A stretch of DNA of 64,000 nucleotides from Rheinheimera sp. A13L. Its GTDB lineage: Bacteria > Pseudomonadota > Gammaproteobacteria > Enterobacterales > Alteromonadaceae. The stretch is taken from contig NZ_AFHI01000071.1 in assembly GCF_000217935.1 (NCBI RefSeq), forward strand, positions 94,216 to 158,215. Direction: 5' to 3'. Within the stretch, counting starts at the first letter, position 1. Each line of letters opens with the position of its first letter. The position numbers were made by a program, and so were the translations under genes. Of this stretch, positions 31,695 to 41,439 are shown one piece after another. The notes beneath the pieces were generated by a model. That model saw only the letters and a list, made by a program, of their open reading frames with translations. It was not told the DNA's origin and did no database searches.

Positions 31695-32752
31695 TTCACC
31701 ACAGCCACTAAATCTGAGCGAATAAAATCAGATAACACAGCCTGATGTTGTTGCGCCCACAGGCTCATAGCACGGCCATCTCCTGTGGTGACTTGTTCGA
31801 TAAAGGCGCTGGATAAGGCCTGTGTGGCGGCTTTGATCACTTGCTGCTGTGGCGCTATGTCTTCACTGCGGCGCCAGCCTGAGAAAATATTGTGGCTGCC
31901 TGAGCTGAACACTGCCAGTACTTTGTAACTGCTGGCCATAGCGTAATACAGCTCAAATCGGTCTGCCGGAGATGAGTAATAACCCGGTACCTTAATTTCA
32001 TCTTCAGTGGTGGTGATATGCAAAGTGGGGATAGTCACTGCTGCCAGCACTTGATCCAGAGGTTGGTCGTTATAAAAAGGCGGGGCTGAAATTAAAATGG
32101 CGGCTTTAATCCTGTCATCTTTCAGGCTGACTAATTCGCCGTTTTGCTCCACCTGTGCACCACTTAACAACATAGAGGTATTAGCGCCGTAAGAATGACC
32201 TGCCATCATAATATTCTGCTGATCAAAATCTGCTGCGTGTTCAGAGGCAAGAATTTTATCCAAAGCAAACTTCACATCTTGTACCCGGGCTAAAGCTTCG
32301 CTTGCATCCGCTGCATCCATTAAACGCAAAGGTAATAACAGCCTGTTACCACGCCATACTTTGCGGTCACTGCCGTCGTGTTGCACATGCAAACTGGCAT
32401 ACCCCTGACTGGCCCAGTACTGACCTAAATAGGCGTACCGTTCTTTCGAGCCGCCTAAACCATGGGAAAATACGATTAATGCTTTGGCTTTTTTCTGATG
32501 AGCAGGTTTAAACAACAAAGCAGGTACAACCCGCTCCCTGCTTTGATCCAGCCAATCAAAACTGATTTCGTCGACATTCAGCGATAAGCTTTGAGCAACT
32601 TCAGTGGAATGCAGCACAGAAGGTAAATTTAATTGCTGCTGCCAAACCACAGAAGTTAAGGCCTGTTTTTGCGAACAGCCACTTAAAGACATCAGCAGAA
32701 GTCCTGTTAATGCAGCTAAGCCTAAAGCTTTTATCCCGGTCACAGTTCGCAT
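31691..32752 (-). CDS. Lipoprotein alpha/beta hydrolase (PAF-acetylhydrolase/chlorophyllase-like)
   Basis: 353 residues. The signal ends in the lipobox LSGC, so the protein is a lipoprotein, probably facing the periplasm. The hydrolase core has FSHGLGGSKERYAYL (oxyanion region), the nucleophile elbow MAGHSYGANTSM, an acidic residue in TTEDEI and a His in SGSHNIFSGW. This pattern resembles the predicted dienelactone-hydrolase/PAF acetylhydrolase group. The substrate is unknown. AGAGGA precedes the ATG. Confidence 0.8.
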   Translation of the reverse strand: MRTVTGIKALGLAALTGLLLMSLSGCSQKQALTSVVWQQQLNLPSVLHSTEVAQSLSLNVDEISFDWLDQSRERVVPALLFKPAHQKKAKALIVFSHGLGGSKERYAYLGQYWASQGYASLHVQHDGSDRKVWRGNRLLLPLRLMDAADASEALARVQDVKFALDKILASEHAADFDQQNIMMAGHSYGANTSMLLSGAQVEQNGELVSLKDDRIKAAILISAPPFYNDQPLDQVLAAVTIPTLHITTTEDEIKVPGYYSSPADRFELYYAMASSYKVLAVFSSGSHNIFSGWRRSEDIAPQQQVIKAATQALSSAFIEQVTTGDGRAMSLWAQQHQAVLSDFIRSDLVAVVN

Positions 32753-33022
32753 ATAAATCCTCTTTACTCATAATCTGACAGCACTTGCCAGCCTGACTGA
32801 ATACGGACAGAACTGAATAAGGATCTGTCCCTTGCAATCAATCTGTGACGCAAGTATCGGCCTTGCTTGCTCAATTAAAAAGCAATAAAAATTGATAAGG
32901 CTGTTCAATAAATTCGAACAGAGTTTTTAGGTGTAGAAATTTTATTGGATTTATCAGTTTGAGCGTTGCATCTGCCATTCAGCCAGCTAAGGTTAGATCA
33001 GGTGCTTTCTGCTTGAGCTGTT

Positions 33023-35566
33023 ATGACCTTCCGCCAAAACCCTTTGTTCCATACTTTGTTTTTTCTGGCCTTGTGCGCAGTGCTGCTCGTCGCATTGCTG
33101 CTGGTCCATCTGATGCCACAGCAGATGTTAAAACCACTCAATCCACTGCATTATTTTCCTGTCACTGAACAAAGTTCAGAATTACAGCAGGTGCTGCTCC
33201 AGCCAACCGATCAATGGCAACTCCTGCCAGGCTCAACCGCCAGTCTGGGTTATCAGCAAAGTTCCTACTGGTATAAAACCCGCCTGAGCGCCAGCAGCAC
33301 AGAAACAGCCTTGTCGGTGCAGGCGCCCTTTTTAGATCAGGTTGAACTTTATGTACTGGATCAGCAATTAAAGCTGCTACACAGCTATCAGCTTGGAGAC
33401 AAGCAACTCTATAAGCTGCGACCTTTACCCACGCTGAATTTTGTTATTCCGCTGCCAGCCAGTACGGAAGATTTGTGGCTGTTTGCTAAAGTGACCAATC
33501 AGGGAGCCAATATGTTGCCGCTACAACGCAGCAGCACCCAGGAAATGGAGCAGCAGGAACATCAGGCGGTGTTTATCCAAAGCCTGTTCAGCGGTATTTT
33601 TTCATGCCTGATTGCACTTTCCGCCGGGCTTTATCTGATTTATCGCCATGGCTATTTTTTGGCTTTTTCCGGCATGTTTTTTACAGTGGTATTAATACAA
33701 CTGGAAATTAACGGTTTATTGTTTGCTTATGTCTGGCCAAACTCACCTGACTTCAATCTGGTGATTGAATATGGAGCAGTGCTGGGTTCTTTATTCGCAT
33801 CTGTTTTTATGCTGTCATTTTTCCGCACCACCGACAGTCCCAACTGGTTGATGTGGCCTTTTCAGTTGATCCGGATTTTTGCTGTCTTATTGCTGCTTGC
33901 CAGCCCTTGGTTGGGTGGCTATTGGCTGAAGAAAACCGGAGTAGAATTAACGGCTTTGACGGGCTGCCTGATGTTGCTTGCCAGTTTCTGGTTACTGCAT
34001 AAACGCCATGCTCATGCGTTGTTTCTGTCGATGGCATTATTAACCATGCTGACTGGTGTAGCTGTGATGATACTGCGTAGTAAAGGTTACCTGCCTGAAG
34101 TAGTGTTAACCAATTCAGCTATGGAAATAGGCAATGCCTTAGCTGCATTGTTTTTTGTGTTTGCCATGCTGCAAAATTTATATATGGAAAAAAATAAAAA
34201 AATTGCCTTTCAGCAGCAAATTCTTGATCAGCAACAGCATATTCAAAGCATCCAGCAAAAAGCTCTGGATCTGGCATTAAAAGAACATGTTTCTGATTTA
34301 CCGAATAAACAAGCGCTGCTCAACAGACTGGAACAACTGGATCAACAACGAAACAGTGATTTTTATCTGGTGATGATAGAACATCAACGATTTCGTCAGA
34401 TTGAACGGGCTTTAGGGGTGGAGGAAGCCAATCACACCATTATAGGTTTTAGCAAACTACTCAAACGCTGGGGTGAACAGCAACGCCAGACAGAAGCACA
34501 GTATCCCAGTTTGTTTGCGCTGGAACGGGATAGTTATGCGGTGCTGATTGCACCAACGGACTTTCGCTCACAGTTTGAACAGCTAAGGCACCAACTGGAC
34601 GCTTTGTTAAAAGTGGACAATCTGCAACTGGACTTAGGCACTGTGTACAGCTCTGTGCATTATCCGGCCGATTGCGCCAAAGCTGTTGATACGCTGGATT
34701 TAGCTTTAGCCGCAATAGAACATGCCGACAGAGCTGGCGACTACCTGCCTTATGAGCCTTTGTATCTTGAACACAATCTGGAGCATATCCACTTATTGTC
34801 TGAGCTGAATATTGCACTGCAGGACGACTTACTGGAGCTCTATGTGCAGCCTGTTCTGGATATGAAACAACAAAAAATTCATGCTGCTGAGTTACTGATC
34901 CGCTGGTATCACCCCAAAATGGGCCAGATAGCACCTGATGATTTTATTCCATTGGCTGAACAAACCGGCATGATCAGTCAGGTCACCGAATGGGTGCTGG
35001 ACAAAACCTTGCTGCTGCAAAAACAACTGACCGATGCCGGCGCTCATCTGCGTTTGTCGATGAATATATCTCCGCTGGATTTGCGTAACACAGCTTTAAT
35101 TTCAAGAGTTATAGAAGCGGTCAAAAGCACCAGCTACTCTAGTGTACCGCTGCAACTGGAGCTGACCGAAACCGCTTTTGTTGATTTAGTCAAAGACTCA
35201 GAACAAGCACTTAAATTATTGGAGCGTTCTAATATTCGGATTTCTTTGGATGATTTTGGTGTGGGGCAATCTTCTTTAGCCCGTTTACAGGGTTTACCTT
35301 TAGGTGAACTTAAAATTGACCGGGATTTGTTATGTCAGGCGGTACGATTAAATGACGATACGGTTTTAAGATACGCCGTGATGTTAGGCAAGTCTTTGCA
35401 GCTTTATACAGTAATAGAAGGGGTAGAGACCTTAAAAGAACTGGAATTTGCCCGGCGTTTGGGCGCTGATGCAGTGCAGGGTTATTTATTGGCTAAACCT
35501 ATGCCTTTTGCCACTTTTAGCCAATGGCTGCTTGATTTTGACCAGCAAGGTTTCAGGTTAAGCTAA
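33023..35566 (+). CDS. Membrane EAL-domain c-di-GMP phosphodiesterase with degenerate GGDEF
   Basis: 847 residues. An N-terminal membrane anchor precedes a periplasmic 7TMR-DISMED2-like beta domain (about 45-175: SSYWYKTRLSASS, VELYVLDQQL), then seven hydrophobic helices (about 185-390) and a coiled coil. The GGDEF domain (about 430-560) has lost its signature: the site reads ALERDSYAVL. The EAL domain follows, with Glu623 in AAELLIRWYHP (EAL changed to ELL), NISPLDL, LELTETA, SLDDFGVGQSSL, LKIDRDLL, IEGVET and VQGYLLAKPM, so the metal and catalytic residues are kept. The protein is therefore likely a sensor-controlled c-di-GMP hydrolase with a regulatory or inert GGDEF domain. Confidence 0.88.
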   Translation: MTFRQNPLFHTLFFLALCAVLLVALLLVHLMPQQMLKPLNPLHYFPVTEQSSELQQVLLQPTDQWQLLPGSTASLGYQQSSYWYKTRLSASSTETALSVQAPFLDQVELYVLDQQLKLLHSYQLGDKQLYKLRPLPTLNFVIPLPASTEDLWLFAKVTNQGANMLPLQRSSTQEMEQQEHQAVFIQSLFSGIFSCLIALSAGLYLIYRHGYFLAFSGMFFTVVLIQLEINGLLFAYVWPNSPDFNLVIEYGAVLGSLFASVFMLSFFRTTDSPNWLMWPFQLIRIFAVLLLLASPWLGGYWLKKTGVELTALTGCLMLLASFWLLHKRHAHALFLSMALLTMLTGVAVMILRSKGYLPEVVLTNSAMEIGNALAALFFVFAMLQNLYMEKNKKIAFQQQILDQQQHIQSIQQKALDLALKEHVSDLPNKQALLNRLEQLDQQRNSDFYLVMIEHQRFRQIERALGVEEANHTIIGFSKLLKRWGEQQRQTEAQYPSLFALERDSYAVLIAPTDFRSQFEQLRHQLDALLKVDNLQLDLGTVYSSVHYPADCAKAVDTLDLALAAIEHADRAGDYLPYEPLYLEHNLEHIHLLSELNIALQDDLLELYVQPVLDMKQQKIHAAELLIRWYHPKMGQIAPDDFIPLAEQTGMISQVTEWVLDKTLLLQKQLTDAGAHLRLSMNISPLDLRNTALISRVIEAVKSTSYSSVPLQLELTETAFVDLVKDSEQALKLLERSNIRISLDDFGVGQSSLARLQGLPLGELKIDRDLLCQAVRLNDDTVLRYAVMLGKSLQLYTVIEGVETLKELEFARRLGADAVQGYLLAKPMPFATFSQWLLDFDQQGFRLS

Positions 35567-35643
35567 ACTCCGCCACACCAACTGATGCAGAGGCAAGCAT
35601 AAGCCCGCCTCTACAACATTATGACGTCAGGGATAAAACAGCA
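35567..35643. repeat. Short palindrome between EAL gene and nfeD-like gene
   Basis: GCAGAGGC ... GCCCGCCTCT (about 35586-35615) lies between convergent genes and resembles, more weakly, the GTAGGGGCGGG elements after arcA and gltD. Confidence 0.35.
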
Positions 35644-36117
35644 TCAGCTGGTTTTGCTTTTTACCAGCAGCAGCCCAACCATAGCGGAACTGATCACTAC
35701 TGTTTGTCCTGGTTCAACAAGCAGGGCGACATCTTCCGGATCTAACCTGACCCGCCATTCCAGACCACAAAACTGAATATGACTGTCACTGTCTTTATTT
35801 GCTTGCTCAGTCAACACCAGTTCTGTACCAACAAAATCAGAAATAGCGCTGTCTTCCTGCAAACGGATGCCGGTTTTTTGCAGTTTACGCAAAGGCTTCC
35901 ACAACAACACAGCCGACAAAGCCGTTAACATAGCCAAACTAAGCAGAACCAGACTAGTGTCATCCGGCAACAAGCCAAACCACATCAGGGCGGCGCTGAC
36001 AAAGGCTGCAATAGCCAAAGACAGTAAGACTTCCAATACACCAGGAATAGCAAAAGGCAATAAAGCCAGACACAACAACGCCAGAAGTAATAAGCCGGAT
36101 AACAGATTCAGTTCCAT
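35644..36117 (-). CDS. NfeD-like membrane protein
   Basis: 157 residues: a short N-terminal hydrophobic segment, two more transmembrane helices, then a soluble OB-fold domain (about 95-155: FVGTELVLTEQ, GLEWRVRL, VEPGQTVVI). NfeD proteins pair with SPFH/stomatin proteins and help organise membrane microdomains. It lies 20 bases downstream of qmcA on the same strand, the ybbJ-qmcA arrangement of E. coli. It has AAGGA before the ATG. Confidence 0.88.
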   Translation of the reverse strand: MELNLLSGLLLLALLCLALLPFAIPGVLEVLLSLAIAAFVSAALMWFGLLPDDTSLVLLSLAMLTALSAVLLWKPLRKLQKTGIRLQEDSAISDFVGTELVLTEQANKDSDSHIQFCGLEWRVRLDPEDVALLVEPGQTVVISSAMVGLLLVKSKTS

Positions 36118-36137
36118 AGATAATCCTTACATAGTCC

Positions 36138-37076
36138 TTAAGACAAAACCCCGGATTTTTGAATAGCAGCCACCACACCCAAAGCTTCAGCTACTGTATT
36201 TCCGGCTGAAGACTTATCGTTATCCATCAGTACTACTGTAGATTCACGGGCAATGGCTTTTTTCGCTGCAATGGCTTCAGTGGCTAAGTCCAGCAACACT
36301 GCGGCCTGACCTTCAGTAGTAGCTGCTGCCTGACCTATCATGGTTAATGCTCTGGCTTTGGCTTCCGCCACTAAGGTAATAGAAAGAGCCTCACCTTCAG
36401 CTTTTAATACCTGCTGCTCCCGCTCCGCTTCAGCGGACAGTACAGTCGCTTGTTTAGCACCCTCAGCTATATTAATGGCGGCCTGACGCTTACCTTCAGA
36501 ATCAAGAATAGAAGCGCGTTTTTCCCGTTCAGCGCGCATTTGTTTTTCCATGGCATCCAAAACAGAAGCCGGAGGGTTAATATCTTTAATTTCATAACGC
36601 ATCACCTGCACGCCCCAGGCCGCAGAAGCCTGATTAATGGCATGGATTATTTTGACGTTCAGGCTGTCACGTTCTTCAAAAGTTTTATCTAAATCCAGCT
36701 TACCAATTTCAGAACGCATCGATGTTTGTGCCAGTTGGATCACCGCATACACATAGTTATCAATACCATAAGATGCTTTGTAAGGTTCCATCACCTTGAT
36801 ATACAACACGCCATCTATCGTCAGACTGATATTGTCTTTGGTAATAGCGGACTGGCTTGGAATATCAATGGCGCTTTCTTTTAATGAAACCCTGTAGGCA
36901 ATACGATCAATAAAAGGAATAACAAACTGCAAACCTGCCGTTTGAGTTTCATAATATTTGCCTAAACGCTCAATAATGTAAGCCATATTTTGTGGCAAAA
37001 TCACCACAGTTTTGCCAATCAGTATCAACACAGCCAGTACCAGAGCTGCTGTAACAATTAAATTTGTTTCAAGCAT
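36138..37076 (-). CDS. qmcA: SPFH/stomatin-like membrane protease-associated protein QmcA
   Basis: 312 residues (E. coli QmcA 305). One N-terminal transmembrane helix (about 7-28) is followed by the SPFH/band-7 domain (VVILPQNMAYIIERLGKYYETQTAGLQF region, then DGVLYIKVMEPYKASYGIDNY and AQTSMRSEIGKLDLDKTFEERD), and a long Ala/Glu-rich coiled coil (EGKRQAAINIAEGAKQATVL). Stomatin homologues oligomerise in the membrane and associate with FtsH-type proteases. It forms an operon with the NfeD-like gene. Confidence 0.93.
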   Translation of the reverse strand: MLETNLIVTAALVLAVLILIGKTVVILPQNMAYIIERLGKYYETQTAGLQFVIPFIDRIAYRVSLKESAIDIPSQSAITKDNISLTIDGVLYIKVMEPYKASYGIDNYVYAVIQLAQTSMRSEIGKLDLDKTFEERDSLNVKIIHAINQASAAWGVQVMRYEIKDINPPASVLDAMEKQMRAEREKRASILDSEGKRQAAINIAEGAKQATVLSAEAEREQQVLKAEGEALSITLVAEAKARALTMIGQAAATTEGQAAVLLDLATEAIAAKKAIARESTVVLMDNDKSSAGNTVAEALGVVAAIQKSGVLS

Positions 37077-37264
37077 AACTTGTCCTTAAGAATGAACTAA
37101 TTAAATATGACTTATAGCTTAACGGATTTTTGCGACCTTCAAAGAATAATATTCAATTTATTAACAATTAAATTGTGTATCAGGCCAAAACGCCAGCCAA
37201 TAAAACTAGTCCTTTGTGGTGCGGGCATTTACACTTAGCGCTGTGGATACCCTGAGGTTTTGTT

Positions 37265-38164
37265 ATGAAGTTGCTTTTACTGACGCTTGTCTGCACATTT
37301 ATATGCTGTTTTGAAACTCAGGCCAGCAGCCCGGAAACAGCGAAGCAGGTATTGATCCCCAAACCCCGTTCAGAATTTGATATCAATCATCAGTACTACA
37401 CCAGCTTATTAAAAAAAGCGCTGAGCAAAGCTGCTGCCGGACGCACAGTACCTGAACTCAAAACCACTTTTATCATGGAACAGGGTCGTGCTTTGCGCGA
37501 GCTGGATAAAGGTGAATTTTTGGATGTGTTTTGGGTGGGTACAGATCTGAAAAAAGAACAGGAATTCCGTGCTATCCGTATTCCGTTAGAACGCGGCTTA
37601 ATGGGCTTTCGCAAATTTATTCTGCACAAAGACTCAGTCGCAAAATTTAATACCATCCGCAGCCTGCAACAGCTGCAGCAATTCACCGCTTGTCAGGGCG
37701 CTTTCTGGCCCGATGTCGACATTATGCGAAACTCGGGTTTAAAAGTAGAAGAAGCCCCTGTCTACGAAAATATCTTCAAACAGATGGTGGCTAAACGTTG
37801 TGATTATTTCCCGCGTGGTGTGCATGAAGGGGTGATTGAACTGGAACAACGCCACACTTTATACCCTGAACTGCTACGTTATGACTCACTGATGCTGCAC
37901 TACCCTTTTACCATTTATTTTTTTACCCATAAAAATAATGAGGCTTTGGCCTTGTGGATTGAACAAGGGCTGGAACAAATGATTGATGATGGCGAACTGC
38001 TTCAGCATATGCAGCAGCAGGAGCTGACGCGCCATGTTTTTCCGCTGCAACATAAGACAACAGAGCAGTGGATCAGCATTAAAAACCCACTGTTAAGCCC
38101 TGATACTCCTGTAAATAACAGCAGATATTGGTTTCAAAGCAGTGATTTTAAAAGCAGCAATTGA
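37265..38164 (+). CDS. Periplasmic solute-binding-like protein, unknown ligand
   Basis: 299 residues with a signal peptide (MKLLLLTLVCTFICCFETQA). The body resembles type II periplasmic binding folds of the kind found next to transporters or c-di-GMP sensors: LDVFWVGTDLKKEQEFRAIRIPLERGLMGFRKF and a YYFPRGVHEG-like segment (CDYFPRGVHEGVIELE). There is no transporter gene beside it. aceK begins 54 bases downstream on the same strand, so they may share a transcript. The ligand is not predictable. Confidence 0.72.
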   Translation: MKLLLLTLVCTFICCFETQASSPETAKQVLIPKPRSEFDINHQYYTSLLKKALSKAAAGRTVPELKTTFIMEQGRALRELDKGEFLDVFWVGTDLKKEQEFRAIRIPLERGLMGFRKFILHKDSVAKFNTIRSLQQLQQFTACQGAFWPDVDIMRNSGLKVEEAPVYENIFKQMVAKRCDYFPRGVHEGVIELEQRHTLYPELLRYDSLMLHYPFTIYFFTHKNNEALALWIEQGLEQMIDDGELLQHMQQQELTRHVFPLQHKTTEQWISIKNPLLSPDTPVNNSRYWFQSSDFKSSN

Positions 38165-38218
38165 TATCTGGTCGGATTTCAGTTATTTCTGAACTAAGGT
38201 ACTTCAGGAAATGTGGTT

Positions 38219-39964
38219 ATGCTGCAAGCTACACAAATAGCTGATCTTATTTTAAAAGGCTTTCGCCGCCATTTTAGCTTGTTTCAAAAAATTACCGCTT
38301 TGGCCCAGCAAAGTTATGCCCAAAAAAACTGGCTGGAATTGCAACGTATCAGCTCAGAGCGAATTTCGTATTACGATTTACGGGTAAGCGAAACTCTGAC
38401 CTTACTCCAGCAAAAGCTCACAGGCACTGAATTAAATGACTGTTTGTGGCAACAGGTGAAGCAGCAGTACCAGCAGTATTTATTATTTCATCCGCAAGCT
38501 GAACTGGCTGAAACCTTTTATAACTCGGTATTTTGCCGTTTGTACGAGCGCAAGTATTTTCATAATCAGAATATTTTTGTTGAGTCCACTTTAAGCAAAC
38601 AACGTTTACCAGCTCCAATAGCTTCGGTGTATGAAAGTTATTTTCCGGCTCAATATGGTTTAAAACAAAGTATCAGAGCTATTGTCGCCAGCTTTCATTT
38701 ACAAGCCCCTTTTGTTGATTTAGAGCGGGATATCCGCTTGTTGGTCCGTACTTTTATAGGTCAGTCCAGCCATGGTCATTTCCCTGTGCATCTGGTGCGG
38801 TTTGATGTTTTAAAGTCGCTGTTTTTCCGCAACAAAGCCGCCTATATTGTTGGGCGGGTGGTGACACCAGACGGTCAGCAGCCTTTTATTATTCCGCTGT
38901 TGCACGATGAGGATCAGGGTATTTATGTGGATACCTTACTTACAGATCCACAACAAATGACCATTATTTTTGGTTTCTCCCGTGCTTATTTTATGGTGGA
39001 AATGACAGTGCCTTCGGCTTTGGTGCATTTTCTGAAAGAGCTGCTGCCGCATAAAACTCTGGCCGAACTCTATTCGTCCGTTGGCCTGCATAAACAAGGC
39101 AAAACCGAGTTTTACCGCGAACTGTTGACGCATCTGGAGAAATCCAACGATCAGTTTGTTGCGGCGCCCGGCATCAGGGGCATGGTCATGATGGTATTTA
39201 CTCTGCCCTCTTTCCCTTATGTGTTTAAGGTGATCCGCGACAAATTTGCCCCAACCAAGGAGTTTGGTCGCGACACTGTCAAAGCCCGTTATCTGTTGGT
39301 GAAAAAACACGACAGGGTGGGCCGCATGGCAGATACCATGGAATATTCAGATGTGGCCCTGCCGCGCAACAGATTCAGCCCTGAACTACTGGAAGAGCTG
39401 CAACAAAGCATTGCTGGTTCAATGCAGATTGAAGATGACATGGTGATTATCAAACACTTGTACATTGAGAGACGTATGCTGCCGCTGAATTTATATTTAG
39501 AACAGGCAAGTTTCGAGCAAAAATCCAGAATGATGGCGGATTATGGTCAGGCGCTGAAAGATATGATTGCTGCTAATATTTTCCCCGGTGACATGCTGCT
39601 GAAAAACTTTGGTGTTACCCGTCATGGTCGTGTGATTTTTTATGATTACGACGAAGTACAGTACCTGCTGGATGTGAATTTCCGCACTATTCCAAAAACC
39701 GATAATTACGATGATATGTTAAGCAATGAGCCCTGGTACTCGGTGGGCCCTGGTGACGTATTTCCTGAGCAAATCACCACTTATGTCACAGCACAAAATG
39801 ATATACGTCAGATGTTAATTCAAAGCCACCCTGAACTGATGGATGCAAGCTACTGGCAGGAGAAACAACAGCGTATTCGTGATGGCATAGTGGAAGATGT
39901 ATTTCCTTATCCACAAAGCCAGCGCTTTAAAGCTTTGTATGAAGCAGAGTATGCAAAAGACTAA
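38219..39964 (+). CDS. aceK: Isocitrate dehydrogenase kinase/phosphatase AceK
   Basis: 581 residues from the ATG at 38219 (E. coli 578). AceK phosphorylates and dephosphorylates isocitrate dehydrogenase and so sets the split between the TCA cycle and the glyoxylate bypass. The regulatory domain fills the first 310 residues; the ATP loop APGIRGMVMMVFTLP is at about 316-330, followed by PYVFKVIRDKF with the kinase Lys, and then GDMLLKNFGVTRHGRVIFYDYDE with catalytic Asp/Asn residues. A GTG at 38213 is too close to the AGGA site. Unlike in enterics it is 15-20 kb from aceA and aceB. Confidence 0.97.
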   Translation: MLQATQIADLILKGFRRHFSLFQKITALAQQSYAQKNWLELQRISSERISYYDLRVSETLTLLQQKLTGTELNDCLWQQVKQQYQQYLLFHPQAELAETFYNSVFCRLYERKYFHNQNIFVESTLSKQRLPAPIASVYESYFPAQYGLKQSIRAIVASFHLQAPFVDLERDIRLLVRTFIGQSSHGHFPVHLVRFDVLKSLFFRNKAAYIVGRVVTPDGQQPFIIPLLHDEDQGIYVDTLLTDPQQMTIIFGFSRAYFMVEMTVPSALVHFLKELLPHKTLAELYSSVGLHKQGKTEFYRELLTHLEKSNDQFVAAPGIRGMVMMVFTLPSFPYVFKVIRDKFAPTKEFGRDTVKARYLLVKKHDRVGRMADTMEYSDVALPRNRFSPELLEELQQSIAGSMQIEDDMVIIKHLYIERRMLPLNLYLEQASFEQKSRMMADYGQALKDMIAANIFPGDMLLKNFGVTRHGRVIFYDYDEVQYLLDVNFRTIPKTDNYDDMLSNEPWYSVGPGDVFPEQITTYVTAQNDIRQMLIQSHPELMDASYWQEKQQRIRDGIVEDVFPYPQSQRFKALYEAEYAKD

Positions 39965-39996
39965 GGCTTAAGTACAATGCCGCCGCGCCTTCAGGC

Positions 39997-40701
39997 ATGG
40001 TGTCTGGTGGTAATAAAGGATCCGGTGTGTCTCATATCAATTCAGTGATGGCGTTACGAGCGCGCGAATTACAAAAAACGGTCAGGGTATTTAATGCCCG
40101 TGGTAGCCGGGTTATTCGCTGCCCTTTGTGTTTATTGCCAGTCCCTGACTGTATTTGCGCAGCCAAACCCACAGCATCCAGCCGCAGTGCCTTTTGTTTT
40201 GTCATGTACAAAGGCGAAGCCTATAAACCCACCAATACAGGGCGTTTAATTGCAGATGTAGCGCCAGAAAACTTTGCTTTTGTCTGGGACAGAACCCAAC
40301 CTGATCCAGAGCTTCTGGCTTTGCTAAAAAATCCCCGTTACGCCCCGATAGTTGTATTCCCACAGCAGTACGCTGTGCCTGAACGTTGTATAAATCAGGT
40401 TGAGACTGGGGAAAAGATCCCACTTTTTGTAATGCTCGACGGCACCTGGCGAGAAGCCAAAAAGATGTTCAGCAAAAGCCCTTATTTAGATGGCTTTCCT
40501 GTGCTTGGCATTCAACCAGAACAAAGTTCCTTGTATCAGTTGCGCGAAGCCGCTCATGAGCATCAGCTTTGTACTGCTGAAGTAGGTATTGCTGTATTGG
40601 AGTTGGCTGGTGATGGGAAAGCAGCAGAGGAGCTGGCAGCCTATTTTGCAATCTTTCGTAAAAACTACATAGCGGGAAAACCTCATCTGACTTTCAAATG
40701 A
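39997..40701 (+). CDS. tapT: DTW-domain tRNA-uridine aminocarboxypropyltransferase (TapT/YfiP-like)
   Basis: 234 residues as drawn. DTW-domain proteins add a 3-amino-3-carboxypropyl group to uridine (acp3U47 in E. coli TapT). Evidence: zinc-type cysteines RCPLCLLPVPDCICA, the substrate region NTGRLIADVAPENFAFVW and the name-giving LDGTWREAKKMFSKSPYL. The N-terminus is uncertain: the GTG at 40027 has AAAGGA six bases upstream and gives SHINSVMALRARELQK, closer to the E. coli start than the ATG at 39997. Confidence 0.9.
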   Translation: MVSGGNKGSGVSHINSVMALRARELQKTVRVFNARGSRVIRCPLCLLPVPDCICAAKPTASSRSAFCFVMYKGEAYKPTNTGRLIADVAPENFAFVWDRTQPDPELLALLKNPRYAPIVVFPQQYAVPERCINQVETGEKIPLFVMLDGTWREAKKMFSKSPYLDGFPVLGIQPEQSSLYQLREAAHEHQLCTAEVGIAVLELAGDGKAAEELAAYFAIFRKNYIAGKPHLTFK

Positions 40702-40839
40702 CACTAAATTAAAACATTTAATTAAAGTAAGCTTACAAAAAAAACAACTAAAAACAAACTCCTCGCTACAACAGTAGCGTCTGTTGACAGAGCCACAATT
40801 AAAGACATTCCCAGATAATTTCCACTGCCCGGAGCTCTA

Positions 40840-41439
40840 TTGAAATTGAATACTTATCTGAATAAAACGCTGAGCTCAGCTGCTGTTACTCACCTTATAT
40901 TGTATTTTCCTTTTTACCTCTGGGCGATATTTTTGTGGAATGGCCTCAGCTTTTATTGGGAAATTGTGGGTGGCACTTTAGAAACTATAGTAGTGATACT
41001 ACTGAGTTCCCTTTGTTTTTTTGTAGGGCTAAAACGCAAAGAAGCAAAGTTCAAACACAAGGTCACAACTTTTATCTTTATGAGTCTGCTTTATTATTGG
41101 CTTGGCCCAACAGGTAAACCCAACTCTGTCATTGCCTATCAGCCCTTTGATGGAGCTATGTATTTTGTTGACACCAACAACATGGCCGGAGCAACATCAG
41201 GAACAACCAGTACTTTGTACCGCGCCCAAGGCAGTTTTGTACTGGTTACTGACTTTTGGAAGCAGTTTTATGATCACGACATCGCGGCCTTTGTAGTGCA
41301 GGACAACAAACTTTATCTTGCGCTATCAAAAAGTTACATGGGTGATTTAAAAGAGGTCTGTGTAGAAATTGACAAAACTCAGCTAACGGATTTGCCTTGT
41401 ACAGTACTTCAGCCTCATGTTGACTTTCTGCAGCGCTAA
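40840..41439 (+). CDS. Unknown inner-membrane protein with C-terminal soluble domain
   Basis: 199 residues, starting with TTG, which has GGAG six bases upstream. There are three hydrophobic segments (about 17-37, 42-64, 73-90), then a polar domain of about 110 residues with repeated beta-like stretches (MYFVDTNN, FVLVTDFWKQFYDHD, KLYLALSKSY) and two cysteines near the end (VCVEIDK, LPCTVL). I do not recognise the family. The region from 40.7 to 41.4 kb is visibly more AT-rich than its neighbours, which may mean recent acquisition. Confidence 0.65.
   Translation: MKLNTYLNKTLSSAAVTHLILYFPFYLWAIFLWNGLSFYWEIVGGTLETIVVILLSSLCFFVGLKRKEAKFKHKVTTFIFMSLLYYWLGPTGKPNSVIAYQPFDGAMYFVDTNNMAGATSGTTSTLYRAQGSFVLVTDFWKQFYDHDIAAFVVQDNKLYLALSKSYMGDLKEVCVEIDKTQLTDLPCTVLQPHVDFLQR

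Noticed and set aside
34461..34934. 157-codon frame on the minus strand
   Set aside because: It lies wholly inside the EAL protein gene in antisense; the product is Cys/Pro-rich and unlike any family.
38936..39310. 124-codon frame on the minus strand
   Set aside because: Antisense inside aceK with no recognisable domain or start site.
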